A model generated the notes under the pieces. That model was not told where the DNA came from. It saw nothing but the letters and a program-made list of their open reading frames with translations, and did not search any database. DNA of 64,000 bases, taken from positions 294,864 to 358,863 of the forward strand of contig CAJNDS010002478.1 in NCBI GenBank assembly GCA_905221605.1. The letters are read 5' to 3'. The position numbers and the translations under genes were made by a program. This document shows, piece after piece, positions 40,244-50,924 of this stretch; positions within the stretch are counted from its first letter, which is position 1; each line of letters opens with the position of its first letter. Source of the stretch: Symbiodinium natans (Eukaryota > Sar > Dinophyceae > Suessiales > Symbiodiniaceae).

Positions 40244-40323
40244 CTGGGCACAGCTCTGCTAAGCCTCGCTTCGCTACGCGCTCTGCAACAGGCTGCGGCA
40301 TCACGGCCACTTCGCGGCCATAC
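40244..40323 (-). CDS. Cassette exon between inverted telomere-like arrays
   Basis: 80-nt exon: acceptor GCCCCCAG|G, donor GCCCAG|GTTTAG. One frame: YGREVAVMPQPVAERVAKRG LAELCP, coding-like. Left and right arrays are 40194-40243 and 40344-40470. Confidence 0.55.
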
Positions 40324-40343
40324 CTGGGGGCACGGGGAGATCG

Positions 40344-40470
40344 TTTAGGGTTCAGAGGGCTTAGGGTGTTTAAGGGTTCGGGGTTTAGGGTTTACCGTTC
40401 AGGGTTTAGGGTTCAGTGGTTTAGGGTTCAGGGGTCTAAGGTTCAACGTTTATGGGTTTGAGGTTTTAGG
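40344..40470 (+). repeat. Degenerate telomere-like array (TTTAGGG)
   Basis: About 15 decayed units (GCTTAGGG, TTCAGGGG, TTCGGGG). More diverged than its partner at 40194-40243. Confidence 0.85.
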
Positions 40471-40476
40471 AAGGCA

Positions 40477-40862
40477 ACTTGACTGAAGCTCTAAAAGGGC
40501 ACTTGGCAATCAACGCTTTTCCCATCTCGTACTCATCCAGCTCTTCCTGGCCGAGCTCCCCATCTGCAGCACAGTCTGCGAAAAACTTCTTGGATCTTTT
40601 TGGACTACTGCGGTCGACCCTTTACGTTGCTTACTTAGAGCCATCGGTTCCCCGAGTTGGGTCAAGCTTCCTAGTTCGCTCTACCGAGGCCAGCCGAGAT
40701 GAAATCCACGCCACGCACCTCGCGCTTCTGCCTCAAGGCCAGGGTCTTGTCTCGCAGGTCGCTGAGACGCTGCTTCCTGCCGCGTGTTTTGGCCATCACG
40801 CTGGGGGTGTTGCAAGATTCCATGCTCATGGACAATAGAATGCTGATTCTTGGATTGAACAC
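40477..40862 (-). CDS. Two exons of a hypothetical basic/acidic protein
   Basis: Upstream: MAKTRGRKQRLSDLRDKTLA LRQKREVRGVDFISAGLGR (about 40797-40680). Downstream: RSKKFFADCAADGELGQEEL DEYEMGKALIAKCPFRASVK (about 40605-40477). The charged composition strongly supports the minus strand. The intron between them was not fixed. The downstream exon runs up to the degenerate array at 40344-40470. Confidence 0.5.
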
Positions 40863-41001
40863 CCTAGCTCACTGGCAGACAGGGAGACTGAATCTGAGGA
40901 CATGGCGTCAGCGCCTTTGTTTTCGAAGACTTCTTGTTCTGGCCAGCAGATCACGCAAGAAGGCATGGGCTCACGATGACAACAGATCGTCGCGCTCGCG
41001 A

Positions 41002-41595
41002 TTAAACTCTGACTGTCATACAGGCGGCGTTTGACCGTACAGTCCGGCTGCCCTGCTTTTGCGGCTGCCAGGCCTTCATGATGCTAGCCTTCTTCCCGGA
41101 GCCACCCTGCAGGCAGGACGCTCTTGCCAAGGTGGCAAACCGGCTAGGAGGGTCTACTGCCGTGTGCCTAAACACACACATATCATGCAGCTTCTCAATC
41201 ATTCAGAAGCAACACTAGAAGCCAAATTCGATGGCAAACTTACATTGACCGCAGGGACCTCCTTCTTCTCGGGTTCTGCCTTCGCCAGGGATGTGGTTCA
41301 GGGATCTACCAAAACTGCCGTGAGAGAGCTCTTGATTTCCATATCTCAGGTGGCACCATGATAGGTCACAAGCACGTGTCAAAAGGGGTTTGTAAAGGAC
41401 CTGCAGAACATGTTGACTTGGGGCAAGCTTTCCTGCTCGCCGCAGGCACGGACCCTCAAAGTTTTCGATCTCTCTCGAACCACGTGTGGAAGGCATCGTC
41501 ATCATCTTTGCGAACGCCGACAGCCCCTGTGGGATCCTTTGATTCTTAGCTCCCCCTCCGAAGGCGACGGACCTCGCCTTCTGATGCATCTTCAT
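41002..41595 (-). CDS. Upstream exons of the same hypothetical gene
   Basis: 41550 to about 41478 reads DPTGAVGVRKDDDDAFHTWF ERDRK after acceptor CAAAG|G. 41110-41040 reads GGSGKKASIMKAWQPQKQGS RTVR. Both are coding-like; other frames also open at 41215-41595. No family. Confidence 0.4.
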
Positions 41596-41739
41596 ATCGC
41601 TTGGTGTTTGTATACATCAGCTCCTACACCTCTGACAAATCATGACCTCTGCGAGCGAGGAGGCCCTGGAAGTTGAAGGGTTAGGTCACTGGGATGTTGA
41701 CAGTTTAGGCTCAGCTTTGATGGGAATCCATGATACACC

Positions 41740-41900
41740 TTGGAACCAACATAAGTTCACATAAGCTTCAAGCCTTGTCCGATGCCTCGCCGCCACCGAA
41801 GCCCTGCAAAAAAAGTCTTCGACTCTGTTAACGCAGGCAAGGCTTCTCAGGGTATTGTCGAGTAGCCTCCCAGAGGCCTGTGGCATCCACATGCCAGAAA
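41740..41900 (-). CDS. Exon, hypothetical protein
   Basis: Minus frame ASGRLLDNTLRSLACVNRVE DFFCRASVAARHRTRLEAYV, coding-like helix-rich sequence. Ends not fixed. Confidence 0.4.
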
Positions 41901-42226
41901 CATTACTCTCTCAAAGGTATGCACAGCACTCACAATGAAGCAGGGCGCGCCTTCGACTCTGCATGCCTAGGTTGCTGCTGTGCGGCAGAAATTCAGGGAA
42001 CAGCACCATGAACCACTGTGTTTCCTGGTGTTTTCTGACTCCTGGCCTTCACTTCCACGGATCGCATGCCCAACAAAGCCCTGAGGTCAAAGCCTCTGCG
42101 TGGCCGGAAAGGTCCTCCACAGCGGCGCTGCCTCCGGGGATTTGAGTGCGGCTCGACTGACTGGGGGGAAGTCTGGCAGTCTAGAAGTCCACGCCCGCAG
42201 GGCTTCTGCCCACAATCGCTTGGCCA

Positions 42227-42256
42227 ACCCTAAACCCTAAACCCTAAACCCTAAAC
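42227..42256 (-). repeat. Telomere-like array (CCCTAAA), short
   Basis: Four units; donor source for the 42257-42330 exon. Confidence 0.95.
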
Positions 42257-42330
42257 CCTGCAAAGCGAATTCTGAGCTCCGAGCTCCCACAAAGCCGGGA
42301 GCGGCCTGGCCCGACGGAAGAGCACCACAG
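42257..42330 (-). CDS. Exon abutting a telomere-like array
   Basis: 74-nt exon: acceptor CTACCGAAG, donor TTGCAGG|GTTTAG. The frame reads VVLFRRARPLPALWELGAQN SLCR. Confidence 0.5.
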
Positions 42331-42675
42331 CTTCGGTAGAATGTTTCTTACTCTGTTCAGTCTGCTGTGTCCTGACGCTGTGGCTTTTCAGGCACTTCTT
42401 GCTTCTCTCAACCTACTCACAGCGGCCTTGAGTATGCCGGTGTGACCCCACCCGGCATCTAGAATATGTCCCAGGTAGGGCCAGCCATGGTTGAAATCCC
42501 CCTTGGCTCGGGGGTTGCCATCAGTGCTGCCTTCGTGAATTGCGGTGCCTACCGGGCAATTGCCACCCTAGGGCCGCATGTTGACTTTACAGCTCTAGAG
42601 GTGATGTAAAGGAAATTCAAAGAGTGAAGCTTCAGCGTAAAAAGGAAACTGAGCAGAATACTGGGCTACATCATG

Positions 42676-42778
42676 GGGGGTTTCCGACATTAGGGGTACC
42701 TGTTTGGGGTCCTTATAACAAGGGAATCCTACTATTCGGGGGTCTTGTTTTAGGGGTCCCCTATGTTCATAGATTCCC
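42676..42778 (+). mobile_element. IR-100 element, copy 7 (inside a 119-nt intron)
   Basis: GGGGGTTTCCGACATTAGGG at the left, GGGAATCCTACTATTCGGGG core, ATGTTCATAGATTCCC at the right (this end is diverged). On the minus strand a donor GGA|GTATTTGG at 42784 and an acceptor GATGTAG at 42666 give a 119-nt intron that is mostly the element. Confidence 0.85.
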
Positions 42779-42784
42779 AAATAC

Positions 42785-42866
42785 TCCAAGCGGTGGAAGT
42801 GCGCAAGCCTGGAGGGCCAGGGAAAGGACCGCGGCCCCGGAGGCCACCAGAAGGCGACGGAGCCAT
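42785..42866 (-). CDS. Cassette exon between a telomere-like array and IR-100
   Basis: 82-nt exon: acceptor ACCCAG straight at the edge of the array (42869-42980, CCCTAAA on the minus strand), donor GTATTTGG at the IR-100 side. Best frame: WLRRLLVASGAAVLSLALQA CALPPLG; the other two frames are also open. Confidence 0.4.
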
Positions 42867-42868
42867 CT

Positions 42869-42980
42869 GGGTTTAGGGTTTAGGGTTTAGGGTTTAGGGT
42901 TGAGGGTTGAGGGTTTAGGGTTTAGGGTTTAGGGTTTAGGGTCAGGGTTTAGGGTTTGGGGTTTGGGGTTTAGGTGTAGG
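42869..42980 (+). repeat. Telomere-like array (TTTAGGG)
   Basis: About 15 units with TTGAGGG and TTTGGGG variants. On the minus strand its 3' edge forms the acceptor ACCCAG of the 42785-42866 exon. Confidence 0.95.
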
Positions 42981-43289
42981 GTTGGATGGGAGAAGGGAGG
43001 CACCGTTCAACCTTTTGCACCCTTGAACAACTCCACAGCACGAAAGCAGGTGGGAAGCGCTCCAAGAAGCTCCCAAGAAGCCCCCAAGCAGCTCTCAAGA
43101 AGCTCCAAGCCTCCCGGGTCTCCTTGCGCTGCCCCGGAGAGACATGGCCCTGCGAAACTGCGAAACAAATCAACAACAACGGGGGGTTACTCACGGAGGG
43201 TCGCTCAGCTGAGGTGAAAAGATGATGCGCAGTGAGGGATTTGACTCAAACCAAAGAAAGAACGTGCGAATGAGCTGGGAATTGAAAAA

Positions 43290-43925
43290 CCGACAGTCAG
43301 ACAGTCGCACGGTCAGACAGTCAGACACTCCAAGATCTTCTTAGGAAGGGCAACCAATGAGACAATCAGACACCCAAACACTCAGACAGCCAGACACGCA
43401 GATGCATGTGGATACTCAGAGTGGACTTGACGGTCCGTTTGTCTAGTTTATCCGTCTGCGCATTCAGAACTTGAAGAGTTCTCAGATGAACCTGATAGTC
43501 TACCTGTCCGACTGTCTGCCTGTTCTGATGTTCTGGGTATGAGAAACAATCAGACAGTGAGAGCGGCAGACACAGTCAGACACCCAGAATGCTCATACAG
43601 TCAGACTGTCAGACGATGAGACTTTCGGACAATTGGAGTACGTAGACAGTCAGACATTCAGACTCTTGGACAGACAGACCGTCAGTCAGACTTTCAAGTT
43701 TATCGCCGGAGGGACGCTCAGACGCTCAAGATTCTCTAAGAAGTCTTACCGCAGAACCGGCAGACAATTAGAAACTTAAGAAGTTGACACTCATCAGACA
43801 GTCAGTCAGTCAGACAATTAGAAACTTGAGAATTTGACACTCATACAGTGAGTCAGTCAGTCTGTCTGTCAGTCAGTTAGAAACTTAAGCACGCGTTGAC
43901 ACTCAAACAGTCACACAGTCCAGAA
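43290..43925. repeat. Degenerate CAGACAGTCAGA tetranucleotide-like region
   Basis: Over 600 bp of irregular CAGA, GTCA and CTGTCTG words, including imperfect duplications of about 40 bp (TCAGACAATTAGAAACTTGA appears near 43810 and 43760). Overall an eroded, partly inverted simple-sequence block. Confidence 0.85.
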
Positions 43926-44683
43926 CCTGCTGACACGCAGACCGGTAAGTCTTGGAGTCACCAGCACTTGCAGCCTGTCGTCTGGTGTTTGCTGTTGCTT
44001 TTGGATGGACAGGCTGCAAGCTTCGTGTAGAGGTAGTAGATCAAGAATGACCGCTTGTGTAATCCAACTGAACAGCAGCCAGCGATACAAAAGCAGAATG
44101 TACGGGCGCAGGATTGGTTGAGAGAGGTGACTCCCCCCTTGCATGTGTCTTGTCTGAGTCTGCGGCTGAAGGCACCGGGCGCGTTTCCACCAACTTCTAT
44201 AATGGCTGAGCTGCAGACATGAATGCAACACTTCACGGGATGTACGCAGGGAGGGGTGGGGGGGGAGGGGCGATTGAGCCCCGGGCGCCAGCAGATCTAG
44301 CACCCCCCTTTTTTCCGCCGCAGTCGCGCTCATGATGTTCATTTGTTGTGCATCGCGTTTGCATAAGCCTACGTGCAAGCATTGAGCGTGGCATCACCTT
44401 GCGTACCAGCCATGTCCGCACACAATGCAGCTCGGCCACTGGGAATGAACGCACTTCGACATTGCAGGATCTGACAACACAGCGTGCAGCTGGCCAGGCG
44501 CGCAGTTGCAGTGTCACCTACTCCCAGGGAGTCTGCTGGGACCGTGGCAGAAATGGATGGCCAACGTGAGATGAAGGTGTGGCTGCGGGAGAACTGCTGA
44601 TAAGATCCCAACATGTACCTACTTGGGTCTGCAATTAACTCATGCGCCGTCTTGGCACGGTGCTGATGGATCAAAGCAAGCAA
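43911..44683 (-). CDS. Hypothetical protein exons with a membrane-like segment
   Basis: From 44683: LALIHQHRAKTAHELIADPS RYMLGSYQQFSRSHTFIS. Further down in other frames: MNIMSATAAEKRGVLDLLAP (about 44340), then ILRPYILLLYRWLLFSWITQ AVILDLLPLHEACSLSI (44130-43980) and DDRLQVLVTPRLTGLRVSRF ending at 43911. At least three exons. Family unknown. Confidence 0.45.
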
Positions 44684-45069
44684 TGCTCAGATACCTTCGT
44701 GCCTCTGATCTGAGCCTGAGCACGTTCAGGTTATGCTGCGTAAACTCTTTCGGCTCATCATACAACCAAAGAGAGAACTTAACAAACAGCAGCGTTCAAC
44801 CTACATCTTCCTTTCCCAAATATCAAACCCCTGCCACTTCGGAAGCTTGCCTGCTCTGAGAAAGTCGATCCTACAAATACTACCGATCCACAGCTGCCAC
44901 TTCAAACCAGACTTGCGAAGCATGAGGTGGGCACACAAAAATCACGTGGGCTAGGCGGGATGTTCCAGGGCTTGTCGAGTTTGTGGCAAGCTGGGTGACA
45001 CGACAAGAGGGAAGGATGCCAGCAACAAAGCATAGCTGAGCCGTCGGAGCTACTCAGAATCTACTCACC

Positions 45070-45117
45070 CTAAACCCCAAACCCCAAACCCTAAACCCTA
45101 AACCCTAAACCCTAAAC
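45070..45117 (-). repeat. Telomere-like array (CCCTAAA)
   Basis: Seven units, two CCCCAAA variants. Confidence 0.95.
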
Positions 45118-45190
45118 CCTAAGAGCCCTTGCCTTGGCTCCGAATCAGCTTGCACCCGGCCCTCGCCTGGCCTGCTGGCTTTGGCAGGGC
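45118..45190 (-). CDS. Possible exon abutting a telomere-like array
   Basis: 73 nt, acceptor CTTACAG|G, donor CTTAGG|GTTTAG. One frame is open (PAKASRPGEGRVQADSEPRQ); another is closed by TAG from TTAGGG at the edge. Confidence 0.35.
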
Positions 45191-45297
45191 CTGTAAGGAC
45201 TGAACAAGATTTTGAAGCCGGCCCCCCTTTTGTTCCAACAGAACTACAAGTTCTGTAGCGAAGTCTATAACAATAGCTTCATACACGATAAACCAGT

Positions 45298-45603
45298 TTA
45301 AGAAACTTCCATGTTAGAAGTCCAATCCTCAAGTCCACGGAAGCGCAGAGTGCGCAGCCAGAGCAATACGGCCCGGTTGGCAACGCGTAGCCTTCCAAAT
45401 ACGTGGTGCGTGAAACCGAAGCACCTCTGCTCTCTGCTGTCGATGCCTTCATATCTGAGGATGCTGTTCCGGCTCTGCGTCTTGCTCTCTTGACGATGGC
45501 GAAAGCTGTCGTAAGCGGCAACCAGCGGAGCTGAAGTGCAAACAACATCTTCGACTTTTGTGAGAAGACCTGCAGACTTTGTCAGGGTCATCGTGAGAGC
45601 CAC
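45298..45603 (-). CDS. Hypothetical exon, about 100 residues
   Basis: Minus frame TLTKSAGLLTKVEDVVCTSA PLVAAYDSFRHRQ, then LRYEGIDSREQRCFGFTHHV FGRLRVANRAVLLWLRTLRF, stop at 45298. Coding-like all along; no family recognised. Confidence 0.5.
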   Translation of the reverse strand: MALTMTLTKSAGLLTKVEDVVCTSAPLVAAYDSFRHRQESKTQSRNSILRYEGIDSREQRCFGFTHHVFGRLRVANRAVLLWLRTLRFRGLEDWTSNMEVS

Positions 45604-45926
45604 CTGCGCAGTGAGCGTTTCATTGTGGAGTCCCTTCCCTGCCTTTGATGCTGCTTCGTCAGGCGATTTTTTTCAGAGATTGGAATTAGTCACTACTAGC
45701 CTGCTGCAAGCACATGTCCTGTTCCTAGACCGCGACGGATGCAACATGCAAAACAGAGCTGCTTCCGAGCCTCTTTCCGAACCGCTTTCCATGCTAATGC
45801 AGTGTCACTTTGGTCACTTGAGAACTGAAACCGACAGGCCGGGTGTTCTCGCACTGTTTTTGTGCAATAGGACCCCTTGTCAGGATTGCTAGGCTACGGT
45901 GAGACTGAGAGCCCCTCCGCGGCTCT

Positions 45927-46942
45927 TCATACACACTTCCAGCACACACAGCTTTGAGGATTTTGCGAGGAGAAGTACTCGAGCGGCAAGAACTCGGGCA
46001 TCTCTCTTGTGGACTCGGCAGCTGTGAGGTCCAGCTTCTTGTCACAGGCATCCCGGGCGGCGACCAGTCCAACGAACAGCGCTTGGACGAAGATAATCAA
46101 AGCCTCAGCGGGTGTCAAGTGCTTTTGTAAGCAGAGAACAAGCAGAGAACAAGTCTGCTGATTCGCAGATTTTAAGGCACAGCTGATAGTGCCTCATGTG
46201 CAAAATGGGGCCGAGCCACGGAAGCTAGCCCAAACCCTAGCTGTGCCGCTAGTACTGGGTGATGCCAATCAAAGACCGAGTAGATCGGACATTCGTCATC
46301 GGGATACACCCGATGACACTGCGAAACCATCGCATCCTCAGGGCACTCCCAACAGCCCCCAATCATGCCAATGTGCAAGGCAAAGTGGACGTAAGTCCAT
46401 CCCACATAGATGAGCTGGTAAAGAAAAAGCCAGCCGGCACGTGCGCAAGAGAAGGGGACACGAGTCATGAGAAGGTTCAGGACAAGCAGGAGCGCGTTGA
46501 TCCCATGAAGGAAGATGTCGATGTAGACGACCTCGCCGCCGTGGTAGATGAGGACCCAGAAGAGCACGGCAACCGTCAGCGACAAGGGCACCGACAAGGA
46601 GTTCAATGCGACGGAGATGCGGACGAGGCTCGGCTCGGGTGGCGCCACCTCGTGGCCCACGTGCCCCTGCACGTACTGGAAGCCCATCATTGCTACCACC
46701 CACTGCAAGACGAGGCTAAGGGCTTCGATCCAGCTCGCCTGCACGGTCAAGAATACAAAGTGATATGCTCCATCGCTCCTGCCCCGGGTCCAGAAGTTCC
46801 AAACCGCATGTGCCGTGAAGATGGCGGCCCAAAGCGCCCTGAAGGACACCGTTGACAGTGGCCCCATCCATGGTGAAGTGGCGAAGGCCTGGGGCCAATG
46901 CTCCTCCTTCCACTCTGGGCATACGGAGCTGGAGAGCCCCAT
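45927..46942 (-). CDS. Rost (rolling stone)-like multipass membrane protein
   Basis: Chosen start is the Met at 46942 (MGLSSSVCPEWKEEHWPQAF), though the frame stays open further upstream to 47308. About seven hydrophobic helices follow: SFRALWAAIFTAHAVWNF, VFLTVQASWIEALSLVLQWV, LSLTVAVLFWVLIYHGGE, DIFLHGINALLLVLNLLM and WLFLYQLIYVGWTYVHFALH. The H-x-x-N in the fifth helix region and IYSVFDWHHP near the end match the Rost / FAR-17A-AIG1-like superfamily layout. After an intron (donor near 46226, acceptor CAAAAG near 46124) the last exon LTPAEALIIFVQALFVGLVA gives the final helix and a polar tail that stops at 45927. Molecular role unknown; rolling stone acts in myoblast fusion in flies, FAR-17A relatives are lipid hydrolases. 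Family call is from memory of the motif pattern. Confidence 0.6.
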
Positions 46943-47565
46943 GGTGCGCGCAATTTCGCGCGTCGCGTGGAGAAGGGCTCGGGGGAGCTGAAGCAAGGCA
47001 CCAACATTGCGGAAGCACGAAACTATGAAACAAGCCCACGCACACGAAGCACGCACAAACCATGCATGAAACCAGCTGAGAGGGCATATGTTGCACCAGG
47101 TCCGGGCCTCAGTGCCCTCCTGCCCGCGATCGCAGACATTGGACGTTTGCCTCGGCATCTGATAGCTGCACCATCTTATAAATAAGAATAATAATGAGGA
47201 AGAATAAGTATAATGATAATAGTAATAATAAGCATCTTGGTTGACAGACTTGCTGCCGGCTGTTGATAAGGATCCAGCTTTCGCAGCAGCCTTTCGGACC
47301 CTGTTCAAGGATGTCTAATCCCCTCCTCCAACCCCCCTACCCCTGATATTACATGCTCCCATTAGTAATTATATTATAGTATATAGGCCTACTTAGGGGG
47401 CCTCTTATATTAGGGGAGGGGAGTACTCAGGCTACTCGCTCTCTTGGGGGGTGGGGGGGGGGGGGGCGAAAAAGGCCGACATCCGCCTTTCCATGGTGAC
47501 TTCCCCATCGGGGATGCCAATGAGGCAGCTTGCTGGCAGCTTGGAGGACCTCCCAGCAAAAAAAT
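46943..47565. other. Upstream of the Rost-like gene
   Basis: The Rost frame stays open to 47308 but turns into Tyr/Ser-rich residues from an AATAAT-type simple repeat (47178-47235), so it is probably 5' UTR or intron. 47453-47466 is a poly-G run; 47340-47420 contains an AGGCCTACTTAGGGGGCCT inverted word. Confidence 0.5.
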
Positions 47566-47566
47566 G

Positions 47567-47612
47567 GTTTAGGGTTTGGGGTTTTTTTAGGGTGGTTTAG
47601 GGTTTAGGGTCC
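47567..47612 (+). repeat. Short degenerate telomere-like run (TTTAGGG)
   Basis: Five irregular units. Confidence 0.8.
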
Positions 47613-47944
47613 AAGACTAACTCCCCACACACTTGTTTTTAGACCCCAGGTGCAGTAGAGTGTAATGGAAGGGCGGAAACTCTTGCCAAGACAGCGCGGA
47701 ACATCAGCGTTGGCCACTCAAATTGCCCACAATGAGAAGAAACCATGCTTGTACTTGTTGCTAGTGCCCTCACGTGGCCTGTATTTTTGCCTGGCCTTGC
47801 ACTTCGCAAGACAACCTTCAAAAAAAACCAGTGGACCCCTCACCATCAACGAAAGAGAGACAAGTTCCGAAAACCCAGGCAGACCCCCGCCCACATGCGG
47901 GAATCAAATAAGCTTTCTGCAAGGAGACATACGGGGGCCTTCTC

Positions 47945-48030
47945 GGCTTGGCCTGGTGGCTTGGCCCGCTTGGCCAGCTCGGCCCACTCGGCCCGCTCGG
48001 CCCGCTTGGCCCGCTTGGCCCGCTGGGCCC
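47945..48030. repeat. GGCCCGCTT 9-bp minisatellite
   Basis: About nine units of GGCCCGCT(T/C) / GGCCAGCT. In phase on the minus strand it would encode (Gly-Pro-Ser)n; whether it is translated is not clear. Confidence 0.85.
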
Positions 48031-48606
48031 CCCAGCATCCTCAGCTGCAGTCATCTTTTAGGGCGTGCCTTTCATTGGGCCACTCATACACTGCCAGGCA
48101 GCCATCCATGAAGCGAGGCTGGGAAAAGCAGATGCCGCAGATGCCATTGCGCTTTGCCCCGTGGGCCTGGGTCTCAGATTTCAAGGATTCGTCTCATCGC
48201 AGCCTTTTGAGAAGCACAAGACATGCCTTGAAAGGCACTCGCTGCGCAAAGCCCTCTCTTTGAGGCCTTCGCATGTGTTCCCTCTGAGGCCCGGGGCCTA
48301 AGAAGAAGCAAAAGCGCGGGATCGGCTACAACAAGTGAGTTACATTGAGTTACATCCGAGTTTTGGGGTACATCGGGGGGAAAATCCCTGTGGTAGGAGA
48401 TGCCCATATGGATCCTACCAAGTCCACGAAGTCCCCACTGCTGCCAAAGGAACTTGGCCTGTGCTCCTGCTTCTGAAGATCTCGAAAGTCAGCAAGCCAG
48501 GCCTGAAGTTGTGCTCACAACTGTGCGCACAACTTACCCTTGCCATGAATGACTTGCCGTGGCTCACAGAATCTCACAGATGCACACGCCCACCTCCCAG
48601 TCTTCC

Positions 48607-49370
48607 TCAGCGACCTCCGGGTGATCCCTCCACGGATCCTCGTAGGGCGGAGGCCTCAATGCTCGGCAAGCGGCCCAACGGACGCAGTGTGCCGCACAGA
48701 GTGTGCCAGGTGTGCGAGATGCCCCGGCCTCCATGCGGCCCCCAGCCTTGTCTGAGAATCCACCTCCTCAACACGCACACCAAACGTTTAGGAAATTCGT
48801 CATGGTTCTCAAGCAAGATCCTCATCGCAAGGGAGGTCGAAGGCAGGGCTCGTTGAGCCCGAGATGGTTGAGGCTGTGGAAGGCCTCGGGCGACGACATC
48901 ATGTCTCAGTCATGTCGCCGGGAATATATGGGAAGAGGCGGATGCCGCTCGATTCGTGAGGGGTCTGCCCCTTGCCAGTGCTATAGCTTGAATCTGCCAC
49001 AAAGGCAGGTTCATGCCATCAAGCAGGTTTGTCCAGGACAGTTGCATGGAAGCTTCTAGCGCGTCTTTGCTGTTGTAACAGCGCGACAGATGCGAGAGAT
49101 GCAAACCTAGAGGGTGGCTCTCAAGATGAGGTCGCGGCGAAGACTTGCAGGAGATGCTTGTCACGCTGAGCAAACCTCAGATGGCCCGTGGCTTCCAATC
49201 CACCGAAGCTGCCGAAGCTCACGGTGTCGCCGAGGCACTGCCGGCACCAGTGCTGCTTCGTGTAGATGGGTAGGGATGTGCCGGGTATGCCGGGTATGCC
49301 GGGCATGCCAGGCATGCCGGTGCGGGCCTTCAAGGGCAGGTTGGCTTGTTGGCCGCAGATCCACCACCAG
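48607..49370 (-). CDS. Hypothetical protein, at least four exons
   Basis: In minus order: 49333-49130 reads PIYTKQHWCRQCLGDTVSFG and LEATGHLRFAQRDKHLLQVF; 49090-48910 reads SKDALEASMQLSWTNLLDGM NLPLWQIQAIALARGRPLTN; 48910-48845 reads MMSSPEAFHSLNHLGLNEPC; 48825-48740 reads MRILLENHDEFPKRLVCVLR. All are clearly protein-like and collinear. A Gly-Met-Pro repeat from an ATGCCGGGC minisatellite (49276-49320) precedes the first. No family recognised. Confidence 0.5.
49276..49320. repeat. ATGCCGGGC/T minisatellite, possibly coding
   Basis: Five 9-bp units, in phase with the minus frame (Gly-Met/Ile-Pro repeats). Confidence 0.85.
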
Positions 49371-49639
49371 CTCAGCCTCTGAGCCCGCTACTTCTCGCAG
49401 CGAGCACTAAGATGAAGCGGAGGGTCCATCAAAGGTGGACTCAGGAGAGACAAGTTTGCACGTGGCACCCACACACACACACTGCCACAGCAAAGCTTGA
49501 GGATGGGATGCATGGTGAAAATATGGTACTCGTAGTTGAAATAGCACAGCACACATACAGAGAGAGAGAGAGAGAGAATCCGCCGCGTGTTCAGAGACAG
49601 GACCACGAGTTCCAGGCGAGCGCCCAGTGACCCCAGCGC

Positions 49640-50069
49640 GGGCAGCCCTCGCTGGCGGCGTGCCGCAGCGGGGCAGGGCCTGAGCTTCGGAGGGCTTCGG
49701 GTTTTCGGGTTCAGGGCTTTGGGGATGCAGGTCCTCTTCTGTGGCTGTTTGCACTGTGGACCTGGCAGCCGCCCATTGGCCCAAGTTTCGGCTCGTCGAA
49801 GCCTCACTCAACGATGCTAAGCTGTGTGGGGGCTTCAGGTTCTGTACAAGGCAAGATGCTTCGTTGGCTACATGGAAATATGAAACAAGCATGTCAGACC
49901 TATTGATTGGAGGGATCCCCTGCACATCCCAGCCACGCACTGCGACAGAGCACGACGGCGGGAGGGCATGGCAGACCTGGCCCAGTGACAGCAAGTGTTG
50001 CCCTTGGAGTCGCCGCCAAGTCAGGCCAGAGTCACCCCGTGGTCTGCAGCGGAAGCGTACATACCTCAC
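49640..50069 (-). CDS. Hypothetical protein exon
   Basis: Minus frame WRRLQGQHLLSLGQVCHALP, NRSDMLVSYFHVANEASCLV QNLKPPHSLASLSEA, then an acidic/Pro tail (TEEDLHPQSPEPENPKPSEA). Coding-like over about 130 residues; below 49640 it becomes low-complexity because of a GA repeat (49560-49577). No domain recognised. Confidence 0.5.
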
Positions 50070-50299
50070 ACCAGAGAACGGCCCATGTGCTAAGCGGCGA
50101 CCGGCCGAAGAATCTCCAGCTCATGGCCGAGGTGCAGAAGTGCATATCATCATGTCATGCAGCATTGGTCAACCTCAGCGCGACAACGCGTATAACATCA
50201 GGCGTGCAGGTCCTACAGCCGCCCCCCCCCTTTCCGTGCTCTCAAAACAACACACAGAAAAGGTGTTCATGCAAACCAGCTTCAGGATGCACTGTTCAC

Positions 50300-50322
50300 A
50301 CACACACACACACACACAAACA
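50300..50322. repeat. (CA)n microsatellite
   Basis: About 11 CA units. Confidence 0.95.
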
Positions 50323-50388
50323 GGTCCTCTGTTCATGTCTCTGTCACGTTCCAGAGGGCTTTGAGGACACCTTTGGGGGAGAAGCAGA

Positions 50389-50560
50389 TTACTTTTTGCG
50401 AGCCACGTCCGGGTTGGGCCACTCCGCCGCTCCATGGAAGCTCTCCGTGAGGGCCCCCCCAAGCCCCGAACAAATGATCCTGATCTCAAGGAGGCTGCAC
50501 TGGAACGATCCCCAGAGCTTATTTGCTTGGGTAATCTTGGGTACCTTCGTCCTGGGGGGG
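50389..50560 (-). CDS. Hypothetical exon preceded by a poly-C acceptor
   Basis: On the minus strand a C-run then CCCCAG|GACGAAG gives an acceptor with a pure poly-C tract. The frame reads TKVPKITQANKLWGSFQCSL LEIRIICSGLGGALTESFHG AAEWPNPDVARKK, stop at 50389. Confidence 0.5.
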
Positions 50561-50693
50561 GGGGGACATGAAACCAGCCCTCTGAGCAAAAAGGTGGCAG
50601 GAAGAGGCAAAAGCATCCAACATGCCTTAGACTAGGTTTGGCACACGCCTGAGAGGTCAAAACCTTGAAAGCTCCAATTGACGCTCTAGGTCA

Positions 50694-50799
50694 GGGTTTA
50701 CGAAAATTAGGGGACCCCTAAATTGACCCCAAATAGTAGGATTCCGTCGTAATTAGGACTCCAAGAAGGTACCTATAGGTACCCCCAATTTCGGAAACC
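50694..50799 (-). mobile_element. IR-100 element, copy 8 (reverse; inside a 113-nt intron)
   Basis: GGGTTTACGAAAATTAGGGG at the left and ACCCCCAATTTCGGAAACC at the right. On the minus strand the element starts at the donor ATCCTG|GTTTCCG (50798), and an acceptor GACCTAG lies 8 nt past its other end (50686). Confidence 0.85.
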
Positions 50800-50924
50800 A
50801 GGATTGAGGGTATCGGTTCATGAGCGCGCCCATTTTTCCCAGCATGCATCATTAGCCGCCTTGCGGCGAATTGGGCTAGAGAGGCCTTGAGCCCATTCCT
50901 GCAACTCGGTCCATGTCTCAACAT
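50799..50924 (-). CDS. Exon ending at the IR-100 donor
   Basis: Minus frame LRHGPSCRNGLKASLAQFAA RRLMMHAGKNGRAHEPIPSI; the intron starts with the IR-100 end. Confidence 0.4.

Noticed and set aside
46189-46855. Plus-strand frames of up to 198 codons at 46.2-46.9 kb
   Set aside because: Antisense of the Rost-like membrane protein, whose helices and motifs explain the open frame.
49741-50635. Plus-strand frames of 207 and 242 codons
   Set aside because: They overlap minus-strand exons with better protein character and run through a CA repeat; judged shadows.
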